A DNA stretch of 64,000 nucleotides from an uncultured Bacteroidales bacterium (GCA_937901455.1 CALDIA010000054.1:98785-162784), one strand, 5' to 3'; counted from the stretch's first letter, positions 43,477-52,309 are shown. Numbers and translations: made by a program. The notes: generated by a model from the letters alone, not told the origin.

Positions 43477-46101
43477 ATGAAACTGCAAAAAATAGCCCTA
43501 ACACTCTTGGCATTCTTTATGATTGTTTGTGCCTTAAATGGTTACGGACAGATCATAGTGTCTGGTAATACACCTGACGAGCCAGAGAAATTGGACTATG
43601 CCAACCCTAAAACATACGAGATTGGTGGTATCACCTCCTCAGGAACCGCTCCGCTCGACCAACGCCTGCTCTCCTTTCACGTGGGCGATGTGATCAAAAT
43701 CCCGGGCGACGAAATTTCCAATAGCATTAAAGCCCTGTGGCGTACCGGACTTTATGAAGATGTGGAGATAACCTTGACTCGTGTGTCGGGCAATCTCGCC
43801 TTTCTCGATGTGCGATTGGAAGACCGTTCCCGCCTCATCTCCTTTGGCTTTAAGGGAACTACTAAGGCCGATGAAAACGATCTCCGCGAGAAACTACATA
43901 TCTCTCAAGGCAATATTATCAATGATAATATGAAGAATACCTGTGTCAATATCATCAAAAAATACTATATTGACAAAGGATTCTATAACTGTGAAGTCAA
44001 TATTCAAGAGATTCCTGATGATAAAATCAAAAATGCCGTCAGTTTGCTCTTCAACATCCAAAAGTCCAAAAAGGTGAAAATCGCACAGATCCGTTTTGAA
44101 GGAAACGAGGGAGTACCCAATGCTGTGCTGCTCCGCGCCATGAAGGACACTAAAGAAAAATCCCGCTTCATGCCTCTTTATAAGGCTGATACTGCCATTG
44201 CCTATACGCTCAAGCATAAAGGTTATTACGAATCCAAGGATATTATTCAGCATTTTGATGAGTACTTCTCCCCTCGCGTGAAACTGAGAATCTTCAAAAA
44301 GTCCAAGTTCTCCAAGGAATCGTATGCCAAAGATAAAGTAAATCTCATTAACAAGTACAATGAGTTGGGTTATCGCGATGCCATCATCGAGAAAGACACC
44401 TATTACATTAAAGGTAATGACCTTTTCATTGACATCAAGGTGAACGAGGGAACCCAATACTATTTTCGTAATATCAATTTCGTGGGAAATACAGTCTATC
44501 CGACTTCCACGCTTTCCCAACTACTGGGTATAAGCAAAGGCGATGTCTATAACCAGACCCTTCTTCATAAGAATCTGACCATGAAGGAGGATGGTGAGGA
44601 TATTGCTTCACTTTATATGAACAATGGTTACCTCTTCTTTGTCGCCAATCCTGTTGAAGTTGCGGTCGATGGTGACTCCATTGATATAGAGATTCGTATT
44701 AGGGAAGGCAAAAAGGCCACATACAATAATATAAATATTGTAGGCAACACCAAAACAAACGACAATGTGATTCTCAGAGAAATTACTACTATTCCAGGGC
44801 AATTGTTTAATCGTGCCGACATTATACGCACCCAGCAGGTGCTGATGTCCTTGGGATATTTTAACCAGGAGAAGATGGATGTGCAACCAAAACCCAATGA
44901 AGCTGATGGAACGGTGGACATTACTTATGTAGTGGAGGAGACCAGTTCAGACCAATTGTCTTTGAGTGCTGGTTATGGTGCCACAGGGTTTGTCATTCAA
45001 GCTGGTGTCACCTTTAACAACTTTTCCACTAAGAAGTTTTTCAAGAAGGATGCTTGGACACCCATTCCAAGTGGTGATGGCCAGCGACTTTCTTTCAATG
45101 TGTCCACCAATGCCTCATGGTATCAATATTATAACTTGTCATTCACCGAGCCCTGGCTGGGTGGCAAAAAGCCCAATGCCCTTACGATAGGTGTCTATTA
45201 TCAGAAGCAGACCAATAGTCGCAAGAAAACGGATGACAACTTTGCCTCTTCCAGCATTGCCGGCGCCTCTCTCTCTATTGCCAGCCAGTTAAAATGGCCC
45301 GATGACTACTTCTCCATGTCGCACACCATCTCCTATGAGTACTATTTTGTTAAGAATTGGTCTGGTTACTATGTCTTCAATAATGGCCATGCCAACAGTT
45401 TGAGTTATATTTTCACACTGTCCCGAAACTCCGTCAATGCTCCCATTTACCCGCGTGAGGGTTCCAGCATTACTTTCTCCATGCAGTTGACACCTCCATA
45501 CTCCTTGTTCTCACACAAGGATTATGTCAATGCTTCCGATCAGGAGAAATATAAATGGTTAGAGTTTCATAAATGGAAGTTTAATGCATCGTGGTTCACC
45601 CGCATTGTGGACAATCTTGTGTTGAACGTGCGTCTGAAGATGGGGTTCATGGGATGCTATAACCAAGATATCGGCATCACCCCATTCGGTCGCTTCTACC
45701 TTGGCGGTGACGGCCTTTCCACCTATGCTTATGATGGCCGCGAGGTAATTGGGATGCGTGGCTATGAAGATGAGGTGCTCTCTCCGTATCTTGACGGCCT
45801 TTCCACTGGCGCCAGCATCTATCATAAGTTTACCGCCGAGTTGCGTTACCCGATTACGCTGAATCCGACAGCTACCGTCTATTTGCTCGCCTTTCTGGAG
45901 GCTGGCAAGGGCTGGCTCGACAAGCACCAGTACAACCCCTTCAACCTCTATAAGTCCGCCGGCGTTGGCGTGCGCGTATATCTGCCTATGTTTGGCTTGC
46001 TCGGCTTCGACTATGGCTATGGCTTCGATGATGTGCCCGGGCGAACCGGAAAGGTAAATCACAGCCAGTTCCATATTTCCATTAACCAATCCATCGATTA
46101 A
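43477..46101 (+). CDS. bamA: Outer-membrane protein assembly factor BamA
   Basis: An 874-residue Omp85 protein that folds beta-barrels into the outer membrane. Signal peptide 1-25 (ending NGYGQ), then five POTRA domains (about 45-450; recurring forms such as DVRLEDRSRLISFGFKGTTK, IRFEGNEGVPNAVLLRAMKD, INFVGNTVYPTSTLSQLLGI, INIVGNTKTNDNVILREITT) and a 16-strand barrel (about 480-874), including the conserved loop-6 region RGYEDEVLSPY near 767-777 and a C terminus ending FHISINQSID. Length is normal for Bacteroidota BamA. The downstream ompH genes encode its Skp-type chaperone partners. Confidence 0.96.
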   Translation: MKLQKIALTLLAFFMIVCALNGYGQIIVSGNTPDEPEKLDYANPKTYEIGGITSSGTAPLDQRLLSFHVGDVIKIPGDEISNSIKALWRTGLYEDVEITLTRVSGNLAFLDVRLEDRSRLISFGFKGTTKADENDLREKLHISQGNIINDNMKNTCVNIIKKYYIDKGFYNCEVNIQEIPDDKIKNAVSLLFNIQKSKKVKIAQIRFEGNEGVPNAVLLRAMKDTKEKSRFMPLYKADTAIAYTLKHKGYYESKDIIQHFDEYFSPRVKLRIFKKSKFSKESYAKDKVNLINKYNELGYRDAIIEKDTYYIKGNDLFIDIKVNEGTQYYFRNINFVGNTVYPTSTLSQLLGISKGDVYNQTLLHKNLTMKEDGEDIASLYMNNGYLFFVANPVEVAVDGDSIDIEIRIREGKKATYNNINIVGNTKTNDNVILREITTIPGQLFNRADIIRTQQVLMSLGYFNQEKMDVQPKPNEADGTVDITYVVEETSSDQLSLSAGYGATGFVIQAGVTFNNFSTKKFFKKDAWTPIPSGDGQRLSFNVSTNASWYQYYNLSFTEPWLGGKKPNALTIGVYYQKQTNSRKKTDDNFASSSIAGASLSIASQLKWPDDYFSMSHTISYEYYFVKNWSGYYVFNNGHANSLSYIFTLSRNSVNAPIYPREGSSITFSMQLTPPYSLFSHKDYVNASDQEKYKWLEFHKWKFNASWFTRIVDNLVLNVRLKMGFMGCYNQDIGITPFGRFYLGGDGLSTYAYDGREVIGMRGYEDEVLSPYLDGLSTGASIYHKFTAELRYPITLNPTATVYLLAFLEAGKGWLDKHQYNPFNLYKSAGVGVRVYLPMFGLLGFDYGYGFDDVPGRTGKVNHSQFHISINQSID

Positions 46102-46153
46102 TACAATATTTTATTCTGAAATGCGTTATCACAACTACTTAAAACCTAATACA

Positions 46154-46684
46154 ATGAAAAAGATAATTCTTTTAGTTATGGTCCTCTCTTCTTGCCTGTT
46201 CTCCTTTGGCCAGAAATATGCTTATATCAATTCTGAGTATATTCTCTCGAATATGTCCGAGTACAAAGAGGCTCAAGCAGAGTTGAACCGTCTTGCCGTA
46301 CTGTGGCAAAAAGAGATAGAAGCTAAGTTCTCCGCTATCGATTCCATGTACAAAAGATACCAAGTGGAATCCATTACTATGCCTGAACAAATTAAAATCA
46401 GCCGTGAGGAGGCTATTATAGCTGAGGAAAAGGCTGCAAAAGACCTTCAAAAGAAACGCTTTGGACAAGATGGCGACCTCTTTAAAAAAAGAGAGGAGTT
46501 GGTGAAGCCCATCCAAGACAGAGTGATCAGCACGGTAAATGATTATGCCAAGGAAAAAGGCTATGCCTTTGTGTTTGACGCAGCTGGCGATATGACCATT
46601 ATCTATGCAGATCCCAAGTGGGATATAAATTCCCAAATTTTGCAGAAATTGGGTGTCTCTGTAAACGATGACTTGGATGATTAG
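46154..46684 (+). CDS. OmpH/Skp family periplasmic chaperone, copy 1
   Basis: A 176-residue protein with signal peptide (MKKIILLVMVLSSCLFSFGQ), the OmpH start KYAYINSEYILSNMSEYKEA, a long charged coiled-coil middle (about 40-130) and a beta C terminus YAFVFDAAGDMTIIYADPKW. This is the fold of Skp, which holds unfolded outer-membrane proteins on their way to BamA. The ATG at 46154 is chosen because the upstream extension carries no signal-peptide character. It begins 52 bases after bamA. The first and longest of three tandem copies. Confidence 0.9.
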   Translation: MKKIILLVMVLSSCLFSFGQKYAYINSEYILSNMSEYKEAQAELNRLAVLWQKEIEAKFSAIDSMYKRYQVESITMPEQIKISREEAIIAEEKAAKDLQKKRFGQDGDLFKKREELVKPIQDRVISTVNDYAKEKGYAFVFDAAGDMTIIYADPKWDINSQILQKLGVSVNDDLDD

Positions 46685-46732
46685 TCTATTAGCTTGTTTG
46701 AATCATTTTATAAATCAGAAAATAATATCAGA

Positions 46733-47227
46733 ATGAAAAAATTGTTAGTTCTTGTGGCAGCTGTTCTGCTTTTTTCCTTGAACCCTGCCTCCGCTCAAAA
46801 GTATGGCCATGTCAATTCCAGCGAAATCTTGGAGCTGATGCCCGGCATTGATTCCTTGCAAATCAAATTGATGGCTTTCCAGACGGAATTGCAGTCAACA
46901 TATGAGAGCATGATGACAGAGTATCAACAAAAGAAAGACAAATTTGACAGAGAGGTGGGTACTATGTCCTCTTCCGTACGTCAGCTTCGCGAGAAAGAAC
47001 TCGAAGATCTTGCAAACCGTATCCAAGAATTCCAAAGCATTGCCCAGGAAGACCTTGAAAACAAACAGTTTGAATTAGCAAAACCTTTCCAGGACAAGAT
47101 ACAGAACGCTATCAACAAGGTGGCCAAGGACCACGGTTTTACTTATATCTTTGACACGAAGATTCTCCTCTATTCCAACGGGGAGGATATTACGCCCCTG
47201 GTGAAAAAAGAGTTAGGTATCAAATAA
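46733..47227 (+). CDS. OmpH/Skp family periplasmic chaperone, copy 2
   Basis: A 164-residue paralogue: signal peptide ending NPASAQ, then KYGHVNSSEILELMPGIDSL, coiled coil with TEYQQKKDKFDREVGTMSSS, and the C-terminal FTYIFDTKILLYSNGEDITP, ending VKKELGIK. The C-terminal ending is shared with copy 3, so copies 2 and 3 are closer to each other than to copy 1. The upstream in-frame ATG at 46694 lacks a signal-like sequence and is not used. Confidence 0.9.
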   Translation: MKKLLVLVAAVLLFSLNPASAQKYGHVNSSEILELMPGIDSLQIKLMAFQTELQSTYESMMTEYQQKKDKFDREVGTMSSSVRQLREKELEDLANRIQEFQSIAQEDLENKQFELAKPFQDKIQNAINKVAKDHGFTYIFDTKILLYSNGEDITPLVKKELGIK

Positions 47228-47238
47228 ATTTCATAGCT

Positions 47239-47739
47239 ATGAAGAAAGTATTTGTCATATTGTTGGCCCTGTTGTGCAGCATGGGGTGCTTCGCCCAAAA
47301 GGCGAAGTTCGGTCATGTGGACTATGCCTCCATCATGCCGCTGATGCCAGGTATTGACACCGCACAAACCGTCTTGGCCGAACTACAGAAAGAATATCAG
47401 GAGTCTGGTCAAAAGATGGCTGATGAGCTCAAGGTCAAAGAAGCCGAATATATGAAGATGGCCAATTCCGGCGCTTCAGCTGCCGTTCTCAAAATCAAGG
47501 AAGATGAGTTCAGAAAACTCTATGAACGGTTCCAAGAGTTTGTGAACAGTACCGAACAACAACTTCAAGCTAAACAGTTGGAGTTGCTGAAACCCTTTCA
47601 GGAAAATATCATCGCTGCTATTAAAAAAGTGGCCGACAGCCAGAACTATATCTATGTGTTCGATATCTCCACACTGGCCTATTATGGCGATTCTACCGAT
47701 TTGACAGCTCTGGTAAAAAAAGAGCTCGGAATACAATAG
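47239..47739 (+). CDS. OmpH/Skp family periplasmic chaperone, copy 3
   Basis: A 166-residue paralogue: signal peptide MKKVFVILLALLCSMGCFAQ, then KFGHVDYASIMPLMPGIDTA, a coiled-coil middle (about 45-125), and YIYVFDISTLAYYGDSTDLT ending VKKELGIQ. It begins 11 bases after copy 2. The cysteine in the signal (SMGC) is not followed by a clear lipoprotein context, since FAQ gives a normal cleavage site. Two hairpins follow the gene. Confidence 0.9.
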   Translation: MKKVFVILLALLCSMGCFAQKAKFGHVDYASIMPLMPGIDTAQTVLAELQKEYQESGQKMADELKVKEAEYMKMANSGASAAVLKIKEDEFRKLYERFQEFVNSTEQQLQAKQLELLKPFQENIIAAIKKVADSQNYIYVFDISTLAYYGDSTDLTALVKKELGIQ

Positions 47740-47759
47740 CCACATTTTCCCATAAAATG

Positions 47760-47787
47760 TTGCCCTCGTTAGATTTAAAGAGGGCAA
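47760..47787 (+). terminator. Hairpin after the ompH cluster
   Basis: TTGCCCTC (47760-47767) and GAGGGCAA (47780-47787) pair perfectly, followed by TAGACAATAAAAAA; no T run, so it may act with the second hairpin just downstream. Confidence 0.45.
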
Positions 47788-47794
47788 TAGACAA

Positions 47795-47823
47795 TAAAAA
47801 AGGGGGCCAAAAGGCCTCCTTTG
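47795..47823. terminator. Bidirectional terminator between ompH and the ferredoxin gene
   Basis: AAAAAAGGGGGCC-AAAA-GGCCTCCTTT forms a stem with one wobble pair, flanked by A and T runs, between two convergent genes. Confidence 0.75.
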
Positions 47824-47850
47824 TCTGTTTCAAAATCCTTGAGCGTATTC

Positions 47851-48021
47851 CTACTCTAAATCGATGGCCTCGCAGGGGCAAGCGTCAGCGCAAGCACCAC
47901 ACTCGATGCACAAATCAGGGTTGATGGAATAAGGATTGCCTTCAGAAATAGCCTCTTGAGGGCATTCACCTTGACAAGTTCCACAACTTGCACAAAGATC
48001 CGGATTGATTTTGTAAGCCAT
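47851..48021 (-). CDS. Small 2[4Fe-4S] ferredoxin
   Basis: A 56-residue protein, MAYKINPDLCASCGTCQGEC in its first 20 residues, so short it is easily missed. It carries two clusters of the form C-x2-C-x2-C-x3-C-P: Cys10/13/16/20 and Cys38/41/44/48, with an additional Cys50 after the second. The two halves are an internal duplication (INPDLC occurs in each). It is a cytoplasmic electron carrier for anaerobic metabolism. A promoter box lies 39 bases upstream, and it stands alone between the ompH cluster and mutS. Confidence 0.95.
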   Translation of the reverse strand: MAYKINPDLCASCGTCQGECPQEAISEGNPYSINPDLCIECGACADACPCEAIDLE

Positions 48022-48059
48022 AATAATTGTTGTTTTAAGTTGTTTGTTTAATTTGGCGG

Positions 48060-48067
48060 CAAAAATA
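48060..48067 (-). promoter_or_regulatory. Bacteroidota -7 promoter box for the ferredoxin gene
   Basis: On the minus strand this reads TATTTTTG followed by CCGCC, 39 bases before the ferredoxin start. Confidence 0.65.
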
Positions 48068-48156
48068 CAATTTTTTTATATGCACCTGCCGCGTATCAGA
48101 ATTTTTATTGACAATGAAATGAGAATAACGATTAACAGGGTTCTTAAAAAAATTCT

Positions 48157-48164
48157 TACCTTTG
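48157..48164 (+). promoter_or_regulatory. Bacteroidota -7 promoter box for mutS
   Basis: TACCTTTG followed by CCACC, 20 bases before the mutS ATG. Confidence 0.65.
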
Positions 48165-48183
48165 CCACCTAATTGAAAAAAGC

Positions 48184-50793
48184 ATGGAAAAGACAACGGA
48201 AACCCCTCTAATGCGGCAATATAACAAGTTTAAAGCCCAACACCCAGATGCTATTCTGTTATTTAGGGTGGGGGATTTCTATGAGACTTACGGTGATGAT
48301 GCCATCACCGCAGCCAAGGTTTTGGGTATCACGTTGACCAAACATCATTCCAAGGGGACCTTTCAAACCGAGTTGGCGGGTTTTCCCTACCACGCCCTGG
48401 ATGTCTATCTCCCTCGATTGGTTAAGGCTGGATTGCGGGTGGCTATCTGCGAACAACTGGAAGACCCAAAACTGACGAAAACCCTTGTGAAACGCGGTAT
48501 CACCGAGATGGTGACACCAGGCGTCTCTATTAACGACAAAGTCTTGGAACAACGCGAGAACAATTTCTTAGGCGCTATCCAACTCAACGACCATGTGTCG
48601 GGAGTCGCTTTCGTGGATATCTCTACTGGAGAATTTTATGTGGCAGAAGGAGATTTAGCCTATATCGATAAGCTTTTCCAAAACTTCAAACCTGCGGAGT
48701 TGATTATTCAGAAGAATAAAATCCCCTTTTTCAAGGAACATTTCGGTGACAAAATGCTCCTGACCCCATTTGATGACTGGGTTTTTACATCGGATTTTGC
48801 CGTAGATATCCTCACTAAACACTTTCAGACCTCTTCCCTGAAAGGCTTTGGTGTGGACACCCTTGCGCATGGTATTGTGGCTGCTGGCGCCGCCTTACAT
48901 TATCTGTATGAGACACAGAACCATAGGATACAGCATGTCAACAAGTTATCTAGAATTGAAGAGGAACATTATGTTTGGTTGGACCGCTTCACCGTCCGAA
49001 ACTTGGAATTGGTGCAAACACCCAATGAGCATGCGGTCACGCTTTTGCAGGTTTTGGACCAGACGCAGACCCCGATGGGCTCACGTATGTTACGGAAGTG
49101 GCTTCTGATGCCCCTAAAGGAAAAAGTACTGATTGACGAGCGTCTCTCTATGGTTGATTTTCTGATGCAACATGATGAATTGTCGCAAGAACTTTCTTCT
49201 GACTTGAAAAAGATCGGTGATCTGGAGCGCATGGTTTCCAAGATTGCCACTTCCAAGATTAATCCCCGGGAAGTGCTACAGTTGGCCCGCTCTTTACGTG
49301 CTGTGGAACACGTCAAAAAGATGATAGAAAAACAAGACAACCCCATGTTCACCAAAATCTCGGAACAATTGAACCCCTGTCTGTCCATCTGCACGCGTAT
49401 AGAGCATGAAATCGTTGAGGAAGCTCCTGTGATGGTTAGCAAGGGCAACATTTTCCAAGACGGAGTCAACGAACAACTTGACGAGCTCAGAAATCTGGCT
49501 ACCAACAGCAAGAATATTCTGGCTGATATTCAGAAGAGGGAAGCCGAACGAACTGGTATTACCAATCTTAAAATTGGATTCAATAACGTGTTTGGCTATT
49601 ATATAGAGGTTTCCAATTCCAATAAGAGCAAAGTGCCGCCAGAATGGACACGCAAGCAGACGCTCACCAACAATGAACGCTATATAACCGAGGAGTTGAA
49701 GAATCTTGAGACCAAAATTCTGAGTGCTCAAGACCAGATAGGAATCATTGAAACCCAGCTTTACAATGAACTGCTCATTACTCTTACCGACTATATATCC
49801 CTGATACAGAACGATGCGCGTTTGTGTGCGCGTTTGGATGTGTTGCTGTGCTTTGCAGTGGTTTCTGAAGCCAACCACTATGCTCGCCCTGTCATTAACG
49901 ATAGTTATGCCATTAAGATTAAGCAGGGGCGGCACCCGGTTATTGAGAAGCAATTGCCCCCAGGCGAGCCCTATATTGCCAATGATATTACTCTGGACAA
50001 CGACAAACAGCAGATCGTCATCATTACGGGTCCTAACATGTCGGGAAAGTCAGCGCTTTTGCGACAGACAGCTCTTATTGTGCTGATGGCTCAAATTGGA
50101 TGCTTTGTGCCCGCCAAGAGTGCGAATATTGGCATTGTGGACAAGATTTTTACCCGAGTGGGAGCTTCCGACAACATTACAACGGGCGAATCTACCTTTA
50201 TGGTGGAAATGAATGAGACAGCCAGCATCTTGAACAATATCTCCAATAGGAGTTTGATATTGTTGGATGAGATTGGCAGAGGTACTAGTACCTATGACGG
50301 TGTTTCCATTGCCTGGTCCATTGCCGAGTATTTGCATGAAAACCACCATGCCCGGGCCAAAGTGCTATTTGCCACACACTATCATGAGCTTAACGATATG
50401 GCCGACCAATTTGCCCGCATTAAAAACTTCCATGTCTCCATCAAAGAGATTGACAACAAAGTCTATTTCCTTCGCAAGTTGGAGCCAGGTGGCAGCGAGC
50501 ATAGTTTCGGTATCCATGTGGCCCGCATGGCTGGCATGCCAGCCGCCGTACTGAAACGGGCTGAAGCCATTCTGAAGCAGTTGGAGAAGAGTCGTACTAA
50601 CGAAAAGGGTAAGGAAATCAAAATAGAGAAATCCTCACCTGGTTACCAGTTGAGCTTCATCAACTTGGACGATCCGCTGCTACTGGAGGTGAAGGATGTC
50701 ATTGTAGGACTTGACATCAACAGTCTTACCCCTGTTGAAGCCTTGATGAAGCTGAATGAAATCCAGCAGCTACTGACAAAGGGGAAACAATAG
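48184..50793 (+). CDS. mutS: DNA mismatch repair protein MutS
   Basis: An 869-residue mismatch sensor. The N-terminal mismatch-binding domain has MRQYNKFKAQHPDAILLFRV and GDFYETYGDDA, including the FYE element (Phe-x-Glu) that contacts the mispair. The connector, lever and clamp domains follow, and the ATPase domain has the Walker A loop ITGPNMSGKSALLRQTALIV near residue 615, the ST*ES region TTGESTFMVEMNETA, Walker B LILLDEIGRGTSTYDG and ATHYHELNDMA. The C-terminal dimerisation helices are present. Length is normal. It is monocistronic. Confidence 0.98.
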   Translation: MEKTTETPLMRQYNKFKAQHPDAILLFRVGDFYETYGDDAITAAKVLGITLTKHHSKGTFQTELAGFPYHALDVYLPRLVKAGLRVAICEQLEDPKLTKTLVKRGITEMVTPGVSINDKVLEQRENNFLGAIQLNDHVSGVAFVDISTGEFYVAEGDLAYIDKLFQNFKPAELIIQKNKIPFFKEHFGDKMLLTPFDDWVFTSDFAVDILTKHFQTSSLKGFGVDTLAHGIVAAGAALHYLYETQNHRIQHVNKLSRIEEEHYVWLDRFTVRNLELVQTPNEHAVTLLQVLDQTQTPMGSRMLRKWLLMPLKEKVLIDERLSMVDFLMQHDELSQELSSDLKKIGDLERMVSKIATSKINPREVLQLARSLRAVEHVKKMIEKQDNPMFTKISEQLNPCLSICTRIEHEIVEEAPVMVSKGNIFQDGVNEQLDELRNLATNSKNILADIQKREAERTGITNLKIGFNNVFGYYIEVSNSNKSKVPPEWTRKQTLTNNERYITEELKNLETKILSAQDQIGIIETQLYNELLITLTDYISLIQNDARLCARLDVLLCFAVVSEANHYARPVINDSYAIKIKQGRHPVIEKQLPPGEPYIANDITLDNDKQQIVIITGPNMSGKSALLRQTALIVLMAQIGCFVPAKSANIGIVDKIFTRVGASDNITTGESTFMVEMNETASILNNISNRSLILLDEIGRGTSTYDGVSIAWSIAEYLHENHHARAKVLFATHYHELNDMADQFARIKNFHVSIKEIDNKVYFLRKLEPGGSEHSFGIHVARMAGMPAAVLKRAEAILKQLEKSRTNEKGKEIKIEKSSPGYQLSFINLDDPLLLEVKDVIVGLDINSLTPVEALMKLNEIQQLLTKGKQ

Positions 50794-50846
50794 CAAGCGA
50801 CGTTTTTATCATTGCCCACCCCAGCGTCTTTATATCTAAACTGCCG

Positions 50847-50960
50847 CTGGATCAAACATCTAAAAATTATTGGCAGTTACCAATAATTCTTATTATCTTT
50901 CTCGGCCATGTTTATTAAAAACAGATGTTGTGGTTGGGTGAGTAATGGTTCATGATCCAG
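50847..50960. other. Nested inverted repeats in the mutS to tRNA-Lys gap
   Basis: Three nested pairs: CTGGATCA (50847-50854) with TGATCCAG (50953-50960), AACATCT (50855-50861) with AGATGTT (50923-50929), and a perfect 9-bp hairpin AATTATTGG/CCAATAATT (50865-50888). The inner hairpin could end mutS transcription. No coding sequence was recognised in 50794-51079. Confidence 0.5.
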
Positions 50961-51039
50961 CCGCTTTCATGTTTTCTCACACCTCCTGCCGCAGGAACTT
51001 CCTGAACATGTAAGTTAAAATGCTGGAATCGTTCGCTAC

Positions 51040-51078
51040 TTGAGAATAAAGAGAGACGACCATTTGGCCGCCTCTCTT
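51040..51078 (-). terminator. Rho-independent terminator of tRNA-Lys
   Basis: A 13-bp stem with two G-U pairs (51049-51061 with 51066-51078), loop AAAT on the minus strand, followed by TTATTCTC. It starts right after the tRNA CCA end. Confidence 0.8.
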
Positions 51079-51079
51079 A

Positions 51080-51155
51080 TGGTGTCTCAGCTGGGATTCG
51101 AACCCAGGACCCCATCCTTAAAAGGGATGTGCTCTACCTGCTGAGCTACTGGGAC
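51080..51155 (-). tRNA. tRNA-Lys (anticodon UUU), CCA encoded
   Basis: Cloverleaf on the minus strand: D arm GCTCAGCAGGTAGAGC, anticodon stem CATCC/GGATG with loop CTTTTAA giving UUU, T arm CTGGGTTCGAATCCCAG, discriminator A, followed by CCA in the DNA. The acceptor stem GTCCCAG/CTGAGAC has one C-A mismatch at pair 4-69, which is unusual. It reads AAA and AAG lysine codons. Confidence 0.93.
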
Positions 51156-51178
51156 ATCCGTTCTCTTTTTTGAGACTG

Positions 51179-51186
51179 CAAAAATA
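51179..51186 (-). promoter_or_regulatory. Bacteroidota -7 promoter box for tRNA-Lys
   Basis: On the minus strand this reads TATTTTTG followed by CAGTC, 24 bases before the tRNA 5' end. Confidence 0.65.
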
Positions 51187-51476
51187 GACTTTTTTTCATT
51201 AAAACCAACGAGTCTTTTCCCATTTTTTGGGAATATTATATAAAATACTGATATTCAGTGATAAAAAAATTTCATTATATTTATTTAAAGCTGCGTATTG
51301 TTTCGTATAAATTGTATATTTGTGTTTATAAATCACTGATAATTAATATGTTAAAATTAAAAATTAGAAAAATGACAGGCTAAAAAAGAAATTGACCAAA
51401 TTCAGGTTAAAAGTGACGAAAAAAGGATCAGAAATGAAATAGGAAGACGCAAAAGTAACAACTCATAAAATGAATT
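51187..51476. other. AT-rich non-coding gap
   Basis: No gene was recognised between the tRNA-Lys promoter and the small ORF. It holds a plus-strand TATATTTG (51315-51322) that could serve the small ORF about 155 bases away, and an inverted pair TCAGTGAT (51255-51262) / ATCACTGA (51332-51339) around it. Composition is much more AT-rich than nearby genes. Confidence 0.4.
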
Positions 51477-51698
51477 ATGATGCTGAAAAAACTTATTTTG
51501 AATCCGCAAAGAGACACCATAACCATTTGTCTGCCTCCCGAGTGGGTAGGTAAGCCCTTAACCTGTATTTTGAAATCCTCATACGATATGCAAGGGGATA
51601 TAGTTTCGCAGGTGAGTGAAGATTCTATCCAATATCAGCGTGTACGCTTTTCGAGAAGGAAACAACATTTGTGCAGGTCACGGAGAAAACGGCGTTAG
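51477..51698 (+). CDS. Small antitoxin-like protein, function uncertain
   Basis: A 73-residue protein starting [20 protein letters not shown], followed by [14 protein letters not shown] and a basic tail [17 protein letters not shown]. The N-terminal pattern (hydrophobic strand, [15 protein letters not shown]) resembles short Bacteroidota proteins that I recall being annotated as antitoxin-like or AbrB-like DNA binders, but no toxin gene is next to it. It overlaps the end of folE on the opposite strand by four bases. It may be an orphan antitoxin, a remnant, or unrelated. Two adjacent ATGs (51477, 51480) are possible starts. Confidence 0.5.
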   Translation: MMLKKLILNPQRDTITICLPPEWVGKPLTCILKSSYDMQGDIVSQVSEDSIQYQRVRFSRRKQHLCRSRRKRR

Positions 51699-52306
51699 TG
51701 AAGGTCGGCACCAATCAAGTGCATGAACTCCTGTCGTGTGTTCTCATTCTTGAGAAAAGCACCTGTAAATTCTGAAGTAGTGGTCACGGAGTTCTGTTTC
51801 TGGATGCCTCTCATGGACATGCAGAGGTGTTGGGCTTCGATGACTACAGCCACGCCCATGGGATTTAGTACCTCTTGCAAGCAGTCCTTGATCTGAGTGG
51901 TCAGTCTTTCCTGTAGTTGCAGGCGGCGGGCAAAGCATTCCACCACGCGAGGGATCTTGCTCAAACCTACAATGGTTCCATTAGGGATGTAGCCGACGTG
52001 TGCCTTGCCGAAAAAAGGAAGCAGATGATGCTCGCATAAAGAGTAGATTTCAATATCTTTCACCACGACAATTTGTTTGTAGTCTTCGTGAAAAAGAGCG
52101 CTTTCGAGAATACTCTTGGGGTCTTGTCGGTAGCCGTGGGTGAGGAAGTCAATGGATTTGGCCGCCCTCATGGGTGTTTTGAGCAATCCTTCACGTTGAG
52201 GGTCCTCTCCAATGTGGGCTAATATATGGCGATAGTTATCAGCTAATGCATCAATGTCTTCTTCTGGTAATGCGGGGATTTTGTTCACAGATAAAGTGTT
52301 GTTCAT
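51695..52306 (-). CDS. folE: GTP cyclohydrolase I
   Basis: A 203-residue enzyme converting GTP to 7,8-dihydroneopterin triphosphate for folate synthesis. Zinc and active-site segments are intact: [20 protein letters not shown] near residues 85-104 (Cys and two His), [20 protein letters not shown] near 114-133, and [20 protein letters not shown] near 155-174, with SEFTGAF after it. Length is normal. The MBL-fold hydrolase gene lies 3 bases upstream, so they share a transcript. Confidence 0.97.
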   Translation of the reverse strand: MNNTLSVNKIPALPEEDIDALADNYRHILAHIGEDPQREGLLKTPMRAAKSIDFLTHGYRQDPKSILESALFHEDYKQIVVVKDIEIYSLCEHHLLPFFGKAHVGYIPNGTIVGLSKIPRVVECFARRLQLQERLTTQIKDCLQEVLNPMGVAVVIEAQHLCMSMRGIQKQNSVTTTSEFTGAFLKNENTRQEFMHLIGADLH

Positions 52307-52309
52307 AAT

